Source: CAXXOK01 sp963666755 (GTDB lineage: Bacteria; Bacillota; Clostridia; Christensenellales; Aristaeellaceae). Taken from it: a DNA stretch of 64,000 nt. The position numbers and the translations under genes are program-made. The DNA is taken from NCBI GenBank assembly GCA_963666755.2, contig CAXXGW010000009.1, positions 2,356,001-2,420,000 of the forward strand, read 5' to 3'. The notes beneath the pieces are model-generated. The model did not search any database. It saw nothing but the letters and a program-made list of their open reading frames with translations, and was not told the DNA's origin. Shown piece after piece: positions 33,330 through 42,470 of the stretch. Every line of letters starts with the position of its first letter. The stretch's first letter is position 1.

Positions 33330-34939
33330 AACTACTGATTGTGGATGACGAGCGGCATGTGATTACCGCCATCCGCTGTCTGGTGCCTGCCAAACAGCTG
33401 GGCATCACGGAAATCCTGTCGGCGCAGACCGCGGCCGAGGCCAAGGTGCTGCTGGAAAAGGAAAAGCCCGACGTCGCCATTATCGACATTATCCTGCAAA
33501 ACCAGACGGGCATCAGCCTGTTGTCCTTTATTGTGAACAAGCGGCTGCCCACACAGGTAATTGCGATTTCCGGCCACAGCGATTACGAGTATGTGCGCGC
33601 CATGCTGCTCAACGGCGCGGTGGATTACCTCCTCAAGCCCGTAGAGGCAGGCCCGCTGATCGCCTCGCTACAAAAAGCCATCGCCCGCCTGACGCCCGGC
33701 GCGCGGGAAAGTGTCGCCGCGCAGGCTTTCGCCCACACCATGAACCTGTCCACCCAGTATATGCGCACGCTTTTACGAAAGCTGCTGGCCTCGCCCCAGG
33801 ACCCGGGCGTGCACGCCAAGCTGGCGACACTGACCCAATCCATCCCCGGCACGCGCCGCTGCACACTGCTGTATTACGACCTTGCCTACCTGCCGGCCAG
33901 CAGCCCCGCGTTTCTGGCTCATGTGAACATTTTTGAGGAGAAAGTCAGAAGCTATCTGACGCTGCACCAGTGCGGGTTTCTGCTGGAAAAGTTCACCACA
34001 CAGCAAAACCGCCTGCTGTTGCTTTTTGAAAGCGAAACCCGGCGGGAAAAAATCGAATCCATTGCGGCGGACGCCTTTTCGGACACGGCGCTGCCTTTCC
34101 ATATGGGCTGCGCCCTGGATCGGGAATTTCCCGCACAGTTCCCCGAGGCGTACGCGCAGGCGTATGCGATGTTTTTTGCCGATCCCTGCGAAATGACGCC
34201 GGAGCTGATCCAGCACGACGCGCGCAACTACTCGACCGTCCAATTCAAGCAGCCGCCGGAGCTGGAGCGTGAGCTGCTTTCCCAGATCATTGCGCAGGAT
34301 GGCGCGGGGCTGGAGGCGGCGGCGCGCCTGTGGCTGGATACCGCGCTGGCAGGCGATTCCACCCCCCGCTGCTTTGTGCGGGATTTAATCCACAGCTACA
34401 ATGCCATGTATACCCGCTGGCTGGAGCAGGCGCGGGCCTTTTACCCGGAGCTGCCCGGCCACACCGCGGCGGAGCGCCTCTCCTATGCCGATTTTCTGGA
34501 CGAATATTATACGTTTTCCCGGCCGATGATGTACGCGGGCATCCTGCGAAGTTTGCGGCTGCTGTTCCAGCATCTGGGCGAGGCCTTCGCCGCGGAGGAT
34601 GTGGTGCGGCAGGTGGCGTTCTTCATGGAGCTGAATTACAGCGAGCCGCTCAATCAGGCGGATTATGCGCGGCTGTTCCACCTGAACAAGGATTATCTCA
34701 GCCGGCGGTTTAAGCAGGTGTTTGGCGAAGGGATGATCGTGCACATCAACCGGCTTAAAATCGCCCACGCCGCGCAGCTGATGCACGACCCGTCGCTGAA
34801 AATACGCGATATCGCCTACCAGACCGGCTTTGGGGATGAGAAGTATTTTGCCCGACAGTTCAGGGAGTTTATGCAGGTGGCCCCGAGCGAATACCGCGCC
34901 CTGCTGATCGGCAGCGAGGGCGAGGGCCGAAACAGCTGA
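33326..34939 (+). CDS. YesN-type response regulator (receiver + AraC HTH)
   Basis: 537 aa. The receiver domain starts directly at the TTG (KLLIVDDERHVI), with phospho-acceptor Asp in VAIIDIILQ and Lys in YLLKPV. A central region of about 300 aa, longer than in many YesN proteins, precedes the C-terminal AraC domain (NQADYARLFHLNKDYLSRRFKQVFGEG and KIRDIAYQTGFGDEKYFARQFREFM). The TTG start is set by AGGAGG 9 nt upstream and the 4-bp overlap with the kinase gene. It likely activates the divergent CUT1 transporter operon. Confidence 0.9.
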   Translation: MKLLIVDDERHVITAIRCLVPAKQLGITEILSAQTAAEAKVLLEKEKPDVAIIDIILQNQTGISLLSFIVNKRLPTQVIAISGHSDYEYVRAMLLNGAVDYLLKPVEAGPLIASLQKAIARLTPGARESVAAQAFAHTMNLSTQYMRTLLRKLLASPQDPGVHAKLATLTQSIPGTRRCTLLYYDLAYLPASSPAFLAHVNIFEEKVRSYLTLHQCGFLLEKFTTQQNRLLLLFESETRREKIESIAADAFSDTALPFHMGCALDREFPAQFPEAYAQAYAMFFADPCEMTPELIQHDARNYSTVQFKQPPELERELLSQIIAQDGAGLEAAARLWLDTALAGDSTPRCFVRDLIHSYNAMYTRWLEQARAFYPELPGHTAAERLSYADFLDEYYTFSRPMMYAGILRSLRLLFQHLGEAFAAEDVVRQVAFFMELNYSEPLNQADYARLFHLNKDYLSRRFKQVFGEGMIVHINRLKIAHAAQLMHDPSLKIRDIAYQTGFGDEKYFARQFREFMQVAPSEYRALLIGSEGEGRNS

Positions 34940-34942
34940 GCC

Positions 34943-35848
34943 CTACCGGTGCGCGACGGCGCCCCTGCGGCGTTCCGCCGCGCCCGCCCAGGTGTTGATC
35001 GCAATGCCCGCCAAAATCAGCGCCATTCCAAGTATTTGCGTCGGCAGGAACCGCTCGTGCAGCGCAACCACCCCCGCGAACACCGACGCCACCAGCTCAA
35101 AGGTGGAAAAAATGCCCGCCAGAAACGATCCGGTGCCGCGCAGCCCCACCTGAAACATCGCGTTGGCGGCCACACGCTGCAAAAAGGCAATCAACGCCAG
35201 CACCAGCCAGACCCGCACCCCGCTGAGGCTGGCAAACTGATGCGTCACAAGGCAGGCCAAGCCCGCGCACACCGCGTTGGCCAGCGCCATGTAAAAGTTC
35301 AGCACGCTGGCATGCAGGGCGTGCAGCCCTGATTTTTCCATAAAAACCATATAAAACGCCCACGTCATGCCGGAGAGCACCGCCAGCATAATGCCCAGCA
35401 GGTTGCCGCCGGTCAGGCTTTGCAGGCTCTGGCACAGGATGCCCGCGGCCGTGAGCGCCAGCGCCCCCAGCCGCAGCCCGCCCAGCCGCTGCCCGAAAAA
35501 CAGAAACAGATAGGCCGCCACCATCACCGGGTAGACAAAGTGCAGCGTTGTGGACATGCCTACCGGGATAAACGCAAACGAAGAGTAGAGCATGAGCGAC
35601 GTGGCGCTGCTGCCCAGCGCCAGCAGCAGGAGCTTGCCCAGCGTGCGCCGATCCACCCGCAGGCTGATGTGCGCGCGGCGCGTCCACCCAAACAGGAAGG
35701 GCAACGCAAACAGGCAAATGTAAAACGTGCTCAGCAGGCCGTTTGTGCCGTAGGCATAGGTCCATTTAATCATCGTAGGGCAAATGCCGTACAGCACGGC
35801 GCTGCCCATCACCAGCAGAGAAGCCTTGAGGTTGCGCCCATCGCCCAT
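34943..35848 (-). CDS. EamA/DMT-family transporter
   Basis: 301 aa with about ten hydrophobic segments and two EamA repeats: SLLVMGSAVLYGICPTMIKWTYAYG at the N-terminus and LLGIMLAVLSGMTWAFYMVFMEKSGL at the start of the second half. These are drug/metabolite exporters, and the substrate cannot be predicted. I chose the ATG at 35848, with GAAGGAG 6 nt upstream. Its start lies 1 bp after the MATE stop, so the isomerase, MATE and EamA genes form one leftward operon. It converges on the YesN gene with a 3-bp gap. Confidence 0.88.
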   Translation of the reverse strand: MGDGRNLKASLLVMGSAVLYGICPTMIKWTYAYGTNGLLSTFYICLFALPFLFGWTRRAHISLRVDRRTLGKLLLLALGSSATSLMLYSSFAFIPVGMSTTLHFVYPVMVAAYLFLFFGQRLGGLRLGALALTAAGILCQSLQSLTGGNLLGIMLAVLSGMTWAFYMVFMEKSGLHALHASVLNFYMALANAVCAGLACLVTHQFASLSGVRVWLVLALIAFLQRVAANAMFQVGLRGTGSFLAGIFSTFELVASVFAGVVALHERFLPTQILGMALILAGIAINTWAGAAERRRGAVAHR

Positions 35849-35849
35849 A

Positions 35850-37265
35850 CTATGCTCCTTCGGCAACCGGGCGTTCGCCCGTGCCCGTACACGGGGTTAC
35901 CCGCCGCCGGCATTGCCGCATCTGATAGGGATACGTAAATCCGATCAGCAACAGGGACGAAACCCATGCCGCCACCGTGGGAAAATAAAGGCCCCTGCGC
36001 CCCAGCCAAAGGGGCAGGTACAGCGTAACCGCCACGCGCACCGCCAGCTGCACCAGCGCGGCCAGCAGCGGTATGCCCGCGTTCCCCAGCGCCTGCATGG
36101 TCTGGCGCAGCACATACATCGGGTACATGATCCACAGCCCAAAGCTGTACACAAACAGCATTTCCACAGCGGTCTGCACGGCTTCCGGAGCCACGAACAG
36201 CGACAGCAGCCCCCTGCCCAGCAGGAACATCAGCCCCGCCAGCGCCGTGGCAATGCCCATCGCAAAGCCAATGGAAACCTTCACCCCGCTGCGGACGCGC
36301 TCCAAGGCGCCCGCGCCGTAATTCTGGCTGACAAATGTCGCGGTTGACTGCGCCAGCGCGATGGCGGCCGTTTCCAGCAGGCTGAACACGCGGCCCGTAG
36401 CGCTTATGCCCGCCGCAAAGGCAGTGCCGTAGCCGTTTACATGCGTTTGCACAAAAGCGCCGCCCATGGCAATCACAAAGCTTTGCAACAGCATGGGCAC
36501 GCACAGGGCAAAATATTCGCGCAGCACGGCACGGCGGAGCCTGAGGTGGCGGCGCCGTACCCGGAACAGCGGGTGGGCGCGCACACGCCGCAGGCAAACC
36601 ACGGCGGAAACGCCCTGCGCAATGACCGTCGCCAGCGCCGCGCCGGGCGCGCCCCAGCGGAACCCCACCACAAACAACAGGTCCAGCCCGATGTTCACGC
36701 CGGTAGCCGCGGTAATGGCATACAGCGGCGTGCGGCTGTCGCCCACCGCGCGCAGGAAGGCCGCATGCACGTTATAGGCAAACAGCAGAAACGTCCCGCC
36801 AAAGAGGATGCGCAGGTAGAGCACCGCCTGCTCCAGCACATCCGGCGGTGTGTTTTGCGCAAGCAGCACCGGGCGCGCCAGCAGCTGCCCGGCCGTCATC
36901 AACGCCGCGCAAAGGCCCAGCGCTACAATGTACACATTGCCCGCTACGGTTTTCAGTTCCTCCGCCTGCCCCGCGCCATAGCGTTTCGCCAGCACGATGC
37001 TGCCCGCCTGCGAAAAATTGGTCAGGATGCTGACCATGAACCAGATCGGCCACGAGCCGGAGCCCAGCACCGCCAGCCCGGTCACCCCGCCGAAGTGCCC
37101 CAGCACCATGGTGTCCACCATTGCGTACACCTGCTGCAGGGTGTTGGCCGCAATCAACGGCAGGCCGAAGTGCAGGATGCGCGCCGCCGGGTTTCCGCTT
37201 GTCATGGGTACGGCACGCGCGCCGGCACTTTTACGGGCCAGCCGGCCCCTGCCCTGGAACGGCAT
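35850..37265 (-). CDS. MATE-family efflux transporter
   Basis: 471 aa, about twelve membrane segments. The family hallmarks are LPLIAANTLQQVYAMVDTMVLGHFGG at the first helix and GAGQAEELKTVAGNVYIVALGL, repeated in the second half by NYGAGALERVRSGVKVSIGFAMG. It exports drugs or metabolites using a cation gradient. The start is uncertain: 37265 (MPFQG) is 7 nt past the upstream stop and suits translational coupling, while 37205 (MTSGN) fits the usual family N-terminus. Neither has a strong ribosome site. The frame also runs farther upstream inside the isomerase gene, which is not credible. Confidence 0.88.
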   Translation of the reverse strand: MPFQGRGRLARKSAGARAVPMTSGNPAARILHFGLPLIAANTLQQVYAMVDTMVLGHFGGVTGLAVLGSGSWPIWFMVSILTNFSQAGSIVLAKRYGAGQAEELKTVAGNVYIVALGLCAALMTAGQLLARPVLLAQNTPPDVLEQAVLYLRILFGGTFLLFAYNVHAAFLRAVGDSRTPLYAITAATGVNIGLDLLFVVGFRWGAPGAALATVIAQGVSAVVCLRRVRAHPLFRVRRRHLRLRRAVLREYFALCVPMLLQSFVIAMGGAFVQTHVNGYGTAFAAGISATGRVFSLLETAAIALAQSTATFVSQNYGAGALERVRSGVKVSIGFAMGIATALAGLMFLLGRGLLSLFVAPEAVQTAVEMLFVYSFGLWIMYPMYVLRQTMQALGNAGIPLLAALVQLAVRVAVTLYLPLWLGRRGLYFPTVAAWVSSLLLIGFTYPYQMRQCRRRVTPCTGTGERPVAEGA

Positions 37266-37272
37266 CTGCGCA

Positions 37273-38097
37273 TCAGCGCAACGCTCCCAGCGCGGCGCGC
37301 AGGTAGGCAAGGCTCCGCCGGGCGGCGGTGCGCGTGTCGGGCAGCGGTTTTTCCTCCAGCGCCAGCGCGCCGGTATAGCCGATATCGTTAAGCGCCTCCA
37401 ACGTTTCCGCAAAGTTGTAATGCCCGTGGCCGGGGTAGCAGCGGTCGTTGTCGCACAGGTGCACATGCCCGATGCGCCCGCGCCCCGCACGGATCGCCGC
37501 GCCGATATCCCCTTCGCTGATGTTCATGGATACCGTGTCGATATGCAGCATCGTGTGGGCCAGACCGCCGATGCCGTCCAGATAGGCCATGCCTTCGGCG
37601 ATGGTGTACAGAAAATCGCACTCGTAGCGGTTCATCATTTCCAGCCCCACCGTGACCCCCTCGCGCCCGGCCAGCAGGTCCAGCTCCTGCAACGCCTCCG
37701 CCAGGCGGCCTTTCTGGTCTGCCAGCGACGCGCCGCAATCCCGATTTCTGCCCGCGATCAGGCCGACGATCAGCACCCCGCGGGAAGGGGCCAGCGTAAC
37801 CATATGCGCCTCCAGATGGCGCACCGTTTCCCGCCTGACAGCCGGGTCCCGGTCCACCAGATTATACCCCCGCGCGCCGTAGGCGGAGCCGGTGCCTATG
37901 GAGGTGAGCGTCAGGCGCGCCTGCGCAAGCTGTTTCCACAGCGCCTCGCGGTCGATCTCCCGGGAATCCAGGATATGCAGCTCCACACCCCGAAACCCAT
38001 CCTCCGCCATTTGGGGGAGGATTACCGGATACGGGCCGCGGTAGAGGATCGAGTCGCCCTCGGCCGCCGTCAGTTTCCCTGTGGCTGCGATCAGCAC
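37273..38097 (-). CDS. Sugar phosphate isomerase/epimerase (AP endonuclase 2 TIM barrel)
   Basis: 274 aa. The xylose-isomerase-like metal site is visible: VGLEMMNRYECDFLY (Glu), HIDTVSMNISEGD (His/Asp), GHVHLCDNDRCYPGHGHYNF (His, Asp), and LALEEKPLPDT (final Glu). Such enzymes epimerise keto sugars or cleave related polyols; the exact substrate is not evident. The start is GTG at 38097, 7 nt after GAAGGA; the longer open frame crosses a terminator hairpin. It is the first gene of a small operon with two exporters or permeases. Confidence 0.85.
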   Translation of the reverse strand: MLIAATGKLTAAEGDSILYRGPYPVILPQMAEDGFRGVELHILDSREIDREALWKQLAQARLTLTSIGTGSAYGARGYNLVDRDPAVRRETVRHLEAHMVTLAPSRGVLIVGLIAGRNRDCGASLADQKGRLAEALQELDLLAGREGVTVGLEMMNRYECDFLYTIAEGMAYLDGIGGLAHTMLHIDTVSMNISEGDIGAAIRAGRGRIGHVHLCDNDRCYPGHGHYNFAETLEALNDIGYTGALALEEKPLPDTRTAARRSLAYLRAALGALR

Positions 38098-38138
38098 AAG
38101 CCGTTCCTTCTTCCAATGCAAAATGGGTTTAAAAAGGG

Positions 38139-38212
38139 ACCGCCTCAAAACGAAGGGGAACCACAAGCCCGCATGCAGGCGCTGTGTGCCGCGTTTTTCA
38201 TTTTGAGGCGGT
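38139..38212 (-). terminator. Inverted repeat past the bicupin operon
   Basis: ACCGCCTCAAAA (38139-38150) and TTTTGAGGCGGT (38201-38212) pair perfectly, enclosing 50 bp. On the minus strand the stem is followed by CCCTTTTT. It separates the bicupin operon from the isomerase gene and could also be a small mobile repeat. Confidence 0.6.
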
Positions 38213-38230
38213 TCCGGCGGTTTGCCCGGC

Positions 38231-39772
38231 TCAATCGTGCAGCGAAGCGTCGTCCCCTTCGGCCAGAGCCACGCAGAAATCCTTCTCGCGGGTATAGTGC
38301 TCATACCAGACGTAGAACACTTCCTTGCCCGCCTCGGCCACCAGCGCGTGATCCCACCCGGCCGGCACATAGCTCCATTCGCCGCCCCGGTGCGGCACCG
38401 CGGGAGCATCGTCCACCTTCAGGCTAAAGTCGGAGTCGCCCAGGCAGTAGTTCCACTGCTCCACCTTGGGGTGCCCTTTTTCAGTAGTACCTTCACCCAC
38501 CGCGCGCACCACGCCCACCATGATGCGGCCCAGCTGCCGCGCCCCCAGTATCATCCAGGAGGTGGTGTGCGGGCCTTTGCAATCCTGATCGTACGGGCAG
38601 CCGCTGCTGTACGGCAGGAAGAAGGGCAGCCGCACATGCGTGGCCTCAAACAGCTTGCGATCTTCGGCGTTGCGCTGCACCACGCTCAGGATAAACTCCA
38701 TATCCTCCACCGCATGGACGGTGTACGGCTCCCGGTCGAAGTTCGGGGCGTAGAAGGACGGCTCGTTTACCGTAAACAGGTTTTTGTTGGAGGTGATATA
38801 CCCCTTGCCCTTGCCAAACATCAGCAGGACGGTTTCTTCGGCGCGCAGGTCGGGCATCACGGTGCGGCCCGCCTTCAGCCAGCATTTGTAGTTGCGGATG
38901 CCGCCCTTGTAGGTGCCGGGCAGCAGCTCGCACATGGCAAAGCCATTGTCGTCGAAGGTTCGCTTCATATCCGCGTCCCGGGCGATGTAGAACTTGGCGG
39001 CGCCGGGGGCGGGCAGTTGCTGTCTGGGCATCGGCTTGAGGATGAAATCCCGATCTTTGCGGGTGAACTGCTCAAACCAGACGTAGAACACTTCCTTGCC
39101 CGGCTGCGCCACCAGGCTGTGATCCGGCCCCGCGGGGATAAAGCTCCACTCCCCCGCCCTGTGCCGCGTAGTAACCCCGTTCACCGTGAGGTCGAAGTCC
39201 GAATCCCCCACGCAGTAATTCCACTGGTGCACGGCGGGGTGCCCCTTTTCCACCGTGCCTTCGCCTACGGCGCGCACCACGCCCACCATGATATGCCCCA
39301 ACTGCTTGGCGTTGAGCACATGCCAGGATGTGGTGTGCGGGCCTTTGCAATCCTGATCGTATTTCACGCACTCGCTCAGGCTGCGGAAGAAGGGCAGCCG
39401 CGCGTGCGAGGCGGCGTAATCCTCCCAGTCTCCGGCGCTCATATCCACCACGGCCATCACAAACTCCATGTCGGTAAAGGCCTGCACCTCGTAAGGCAAC
39501 CGGTCAAAGGCGGGCGCGTAGAAGCTCAGCTCCCGGATGGCGTGAGCGCCGCCGGGATCGGCCACGTATCCGTTGCCCTTGCCGAAGAACAGCAGCACCA
39601 GCTTATCCGCATGCAGGGCGGGCTTTACCTTGCTGCCCGCCTTGACAAAAAACTTATAATTGCGCACCGACCCATCGTGGGTATCGGGCAGCAGTTCCAT
39701 GGAAGAAACCCCATGTGCGTCGTAGGCAACGGGCATCTCCTCGTTACGCACCAGATAGAAGTCCTTTTTCAT
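38231..39772 (-). CDS. Internally duplicated bicupin protein (four cupin barrels)
   Basis: 513 aa made of two about 255-aa modules in tandem. Each module repeats the order FY-[LI]-[VA]-R, ELLP-T, G..RNYK, FGKG.GY, FYAP.FDR.PY, DMEF, then LPFF, QDCKGPHTTSW, RAVGEGT.EKGHP, QWNYC-[VL]-GDSDF, GEWS-[FY]-[IV]-PAG..H, GKEVFYVW. The next gene encodes one such module alone. Conserved His and Glu around GPHT, GEGT and PAGxDH suggest a metal-binding cupin site. The enzyme activity is unknown; sugar isomerisation or carboxylate chemistry, as in KduI and IolB cupins, is a guess. I chose the ATG at 39772, after GGGGGAA. Confidence 0.8.
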   Translation of the reverse strand: MKKDFYLVRNEEMPVAYDAHGVSSMELLPDTHDGSVRNYKFFVKAGSKVKPALHADKLVLLFFGKGNGYVADPGGAHAIRELSFYAPAFDRLPYEVQAFTDMEFVMAVVDMSAGDWEDYAASHARLPFFRSLSECVKYDQDCKGPHTTSWHVLNAKQLGHIMVGVVRAVGEGTVEKGHPAVHQWNYCVGDSDFDLTVNGVTTRHRAGEWSFIPAGPDHSLVAQPGKEVFYVWFEQFTRKDRDFILKPMPRQQLPAPGAAKFYIARDADMKRTFDDNGFAMCELLPGTYKGGIRNYKCWLKAGRTVMPDLRAEETVLLMFGKGKGYITSNKNLFTVNEPSFYAPNFDREPYTVHAVEDMEFILSVVQRNAEDRKLFEATHVRLPFFLPYSSGCPYDQDCKGPHTTSWMILGARQLGRIMVGVVRAVGEGTTEKGHPKVEQWNYCLGDSDFSLKVDDAPAVPHRGGEWSYVPAGWDHALVAEAGKEVFYVWYEHYTREKDFCVALAEGDDASLHD

Positions 39773-39796
39773 CGCTGATTCCCCCGTCTGCAAATG

Positions 39797-40561
39797 TTAT
39801 TCGGGCAGCTTCTGGCCCGGCAGGAGCTTAATATCAAAATCCTTTTCGCGCGCGAAATGCTCATACCATACGTAGAACACTTCTTTGCCGGGGTCGGCTA
39901 CCAGATCGTGATCCGGCCCGGCGGGGATGAAGCTCCACTCGCCCGCCCGATGCGAAACCGGCGCGCAGTGATCCACCGACATATGGAAATCGGAATTGCC
40001 GACGCAATAGTTCCACTGGTGCACGGCGGGGTGCCCCTCCTCGGTGGTGCCTTCGCCCACGGCACGGGTGGTGCCGATCATGATACGCCCAAGCTGCTTG
40101 CAGCTGAGCACGTTGCGCGCCTCCGTATGCGGGCCTTTGCAATCCTGCACGTACCGGGTGCAATCGCTGTGCGAGCGGAAGAAGGGCAGGTAGGTGTGGC
40201 TGGCGGCGATCAGCGCCTTATCCCACTCGTTCAGGTCCACCAGGCTCATGACGTACTCCATATCCTCCACGGCATGGATGGTGTAAGCGCACTTGTCGAA
40301 ATTAGGGGTGTAGAAGGCAAGTTCGGTGATGTTATAAGCCGCCTCGGCATCCGTCACGTAGCCCGTGCCCTTGCCAAAGAAGAAGATGACCGTTTTATCG
40401 GCATACAGCTTCGGGGCGACGCTGCTGCCTGCTTTCAGGAAGCACTTGTAATTGCGGATGCCGCCGTCGTAGGTGCCGGGCAGCAGCTCGGTGCAGGCGT
40501 AGCCGTGGTTGTCGTAATTACGGGCGATGTTCTCATTCCGGGCGATGTAGAACTTTTCCAT
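39797..40561 (-). CDS. Bicupin protein, single module
   Basis: 254 aa, homologous to each half of the 513-aa neighbour and clearly a paralog: MEKFYIARNENIARNYDNHG, ELLPGTYDGGIRNYKCFLKAG, FFGKGTGYV, QDCKGPHTEA, RAVGEGTTEEGHPAVHQWNY, GEWSFIPAGPDHDLVA. I chose the ATG at 40561, with GGAGGAAAA upstream. It is first in the operon, 24 bp ahead of the duplicated gene, and is driven by a promoter covered by a LacI-type operator. The product is cytoplasmic with no signal peptide. Function is unknown; its LacI control points to sugar catabolism. Confidence 0.8.
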   Translation of the reverse strand: MEKFYIARNENIARNYDNHGYACTELLPGTYDGGIRNYKCFLKAGSSVAPKLYADKTVIFFFGKGTGYVTDAEAAYNITELAFYTPNFDKCAYTIHAVEDMEYVMSLVDLNEWDKALIAASHTYLPFFRSHSDCTRYVQDCKGPHTEARNVLSCKQLGRIMIGTTRAVGEGTTEEGHPAVHQWNYCVGNSDFHMSVDHCAPVSHRAGEWSFIPAGPDHDLVADPGKEVFYVWYEHFAREKDFDIKLLPGQKLPE

Positions 40562-40594
40562 GAGTTTTCCTCCATCAATTTTCAATTCCAAAAC

Positions 40595-40608
40595 TGTAAT
40601 CGGTTACA
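40595..40608. promoter_or_regulatory. LacI-type operator of bicupin operon
   Basis: TGTAATCGGTTACA has TGTAA and TTACA arms four bases apart. It lies 15 bp downstream of the leftward -10, where a bound repressor would block transcription. Confidence 0.8.
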
Positions 40609-40622
40609 TTTCGTTCTGTGTG

Positions 40623-40652
40623 ATTATGGCATGCTTCCGAAAGCCCTGTCAA
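40623..40652 (-). promoter_or_regulatory. Promoter of bicupin operon
   Basis: On the minus strand, TTGACA (40647-40652), 18-bp spacer, CATAAT (40623-40628), followed by the operator at 40595. Confidence 0.75.
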
Positions 40653-40754
40653 CGCGTTTGGATGTATTTGCGCAACTGCGCAATTTTGTGGGGGCGATCC
40701 GGCCCGCAACGTCAAAATCCTCCCCTTGCTTTGATTCATCTTGACGGATGCGTC

Positions 40755-40768
40755 TGCAATCGGTTACA
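40755..40768. promoter_or_regulatory. LacI-type operator upstream of the regulator gene
   Basis: TGCAATCGGTTACA differs from the site at 40595 by one base. It overlaps a likely rightward promoter (TTGACG at 40741-40746, poor -10 at 40764-40769), so the regulator probably controls itself. Confidence 0.75.
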
Positions 40769-40798
40769 CTATCGGGCAAAGGGGAAGGAGGCCGCACC

Positions 40799-41806
40799 GT
40801 GAATATCTATGACATCGCCAGGCTGGCCAACGTGTCCACGGCCACGGTATCCCGCGTGCTGAACAACTCCGGCCCCATCAGCCAAAAAAGCCGGGAGAAG
40901 GTCGAGGCCGTGATCGCACGCGAGGGGTTTATCCCCAATGCCTTCGCCCACAACCTGAACACCAAGCAGAGCCATACCGTCGGCATCATCTGCCCGGTGA
41001 TCGCCGACCCCAACCACGCCTACCCCGTGGCGGAACTGAACCAGCTGCTGCGCGAAAACGGGTTTGAGATTCTGCTCATCAGCACGCAGAGCAACGCGGA
41101 ATCCAAGCGCCCCTATTTCCAATCGCTGATCCACCGTCAGGTGGATGCCGCCATCGTGATCGGCTGCAACCGCACCGACGCGGAACGTGAGGATTTTCTG
41201 TACGCCGCCGGGCACATCCCCGTGCTGATTGTGAACGGCCGCATCGACGGCCGCAACCTTTACGCTACGCTGTGCGACGAGTACAAGGCCGCCCGTGAGG
41301 TGGTCGGCCTGTTTACCCGCGCGGGCTATCCCCGCATCCTGTACCTGTACGATTCCGAAACCTACAGCGGCGCCATGAAGCTGGAAGGTTACCTGCAAGG
41401 CATGCGGGACGCCGGCGGAACCCCGCTGACCGTGCAGATTGTAAGCGACGGCAGCTCCTTTTACCAGACGGTGGACACCGTGCGCGCCATGCTTGCCCAC
41501 ACCGGATTTGACGCGGTTTTTTCCGCGGACGATTCGCTGGCCGTAGGCGCGGCCAAAGCGCTGCGGGAGGCCAACCACCCTTCGGTGCCCACGATCGGCT
41601 TCAACAACACCATCCTCAGCCGTTGCGCCACGCCGGAGCTCTCCTCCATCGACAACTGCATGAAACAGCAATGCGCGCTGACCGTGCAAACCCTGCTTTC
41701 CGTGCTGCAAAAAAAGAAAACCTCGCCCTGCATTGTGCTGGACGCCCGGCTGATCTGCAGTGGCGACCTGCGGGAGCAGCTGGGTGCGTTCGCGCCTGTG
41801 GGTTAA
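40799..41806 (+). CDS. LacI-family transcriptional regulator
   Basis: 335 aa. The DNA-binding domain reads NIYDIARLANVSTATVSRVLNNS, the hinge NAFAHNLNTKQS, and the sensor HTVGIICPVIADPNHAYPVAELNQ. It is the same length as the LacI at 9679 and similar in several stretches, so the two are probably paralogs. The start is GTG at 40799, 7 nt after AAGGAGG; an upstream in-frame ATG at 40748 would place the operator inside the gene. It most likely represses the divergent bicupin genes and itself through the operators at 40595 and 40755. Confidence 0.93.
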   Translation: MNIYDIARLANVSTATVSRVLNNSGPISQKSREKVEAVIAREGFIPNAFAHNLNTKQSHTVGIICPVIADPNHAYPVAELNQLLRENGFEILLISTQSNAESKRPYFQSLIHRQVDAAIVIGCNRTDAEREDFLYAAGHIPVLIVNGRIDGRNLYATLCDEYKAAREVVGLFTRAGYPRILYLYDSETYSGAMKLEGYLQGMRDAGGTPLTVQIVSDGSSFYQTVDTVRAMLAHTGFDAVFSADDSLAVGAAKALREANHPSVPTIGFNNTILSRCATPELSSIDNCMKQQCALTVQTLLSVLQKKKTSPCIVLDARLICSGDLREQLGAFAPVG

Positions 41807-42367
41807 GGGGCGTGCTTGCGGCTTTGCCCGCCTGCCCGTGAAGCCGCCCTTCGTAATTCGGTTGTATTTTAGATGCTTGGCAGCGTTTTTCCCCCGACCT
41901 TCGTTTCCTCACGCTGTGCGGGGAAACGCGTTTCCAATGGCGTGTAATCGCACGCCAAGCCTTTCCACAGCCCGGCTCTCCCCGGCGTTGCCTTGCAGAA
42001 GCACATGCCCCCGTACCGACTGATTCACTTCCGGTTGTACCGGCTCAGGAGAAAGTTTTCACTTGAGCGTATATACATGTGTGCATTGAAATATCCTTTG
42101 CGGCTGGGCTGCGGGTGGTTCACGGAAGCGCATCCCCCGGGGAGCGCTCCGGCATCCGATATGCATTCAATACATCTTGGGCTATCTCCGCGCAGAGGCC
42201 TGCTACCGCTGCCGGGTTCAGCCGGTCTGCCGAGCCGATCCGTTTCGGCGGCGCCCGCCGCAAGCGCAGCAACCACCCCGTTTATCCACTCTTCTTTTAC
42301 TGCTCCCACGCGGGCAGGATGGGCTCAAGCCCTGCGCCCTGTACAGCGCATGACCGTCTCCCGAAAG
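41807..42367. other. Intergenic region, only a weak hairpin seen
   Basis: About 560 bp with no supported gene. GCGGCTT (41818-41824) and AAGCCGC (41841-41847) may be a weak terminator for the LacI gene. Open frames here lack ribosome sites and recognisable products. Confidence 0.45.
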
Positions 42368-42396
42368 TTGACAGCCTTTTCAATTCTTCTTATAAT
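42368..42396 (+). promoter_or_regulatory. Promoter of leucine-rich-repeat gene
   Basis: TTGACA (42368-42373), exactly 17 bp, TATAAT (42391-42396): both boxes match consensus. Confidence 0.88.
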
Positions 42397-42470
42397 GAAG
42401 TAACGCGTTCCCATATTTTTCTGAAAGCGGTCTCGCCATCTACCGGAAAATCGTGTTAAGCGGAGGGCCC

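Noticed and set aside
37266..37490. Long N-terminal extension of the MATE protein
   Set aside because: It lies within the upstream isomerase gene in another frame and encodes no membrane-protein-like sequence.
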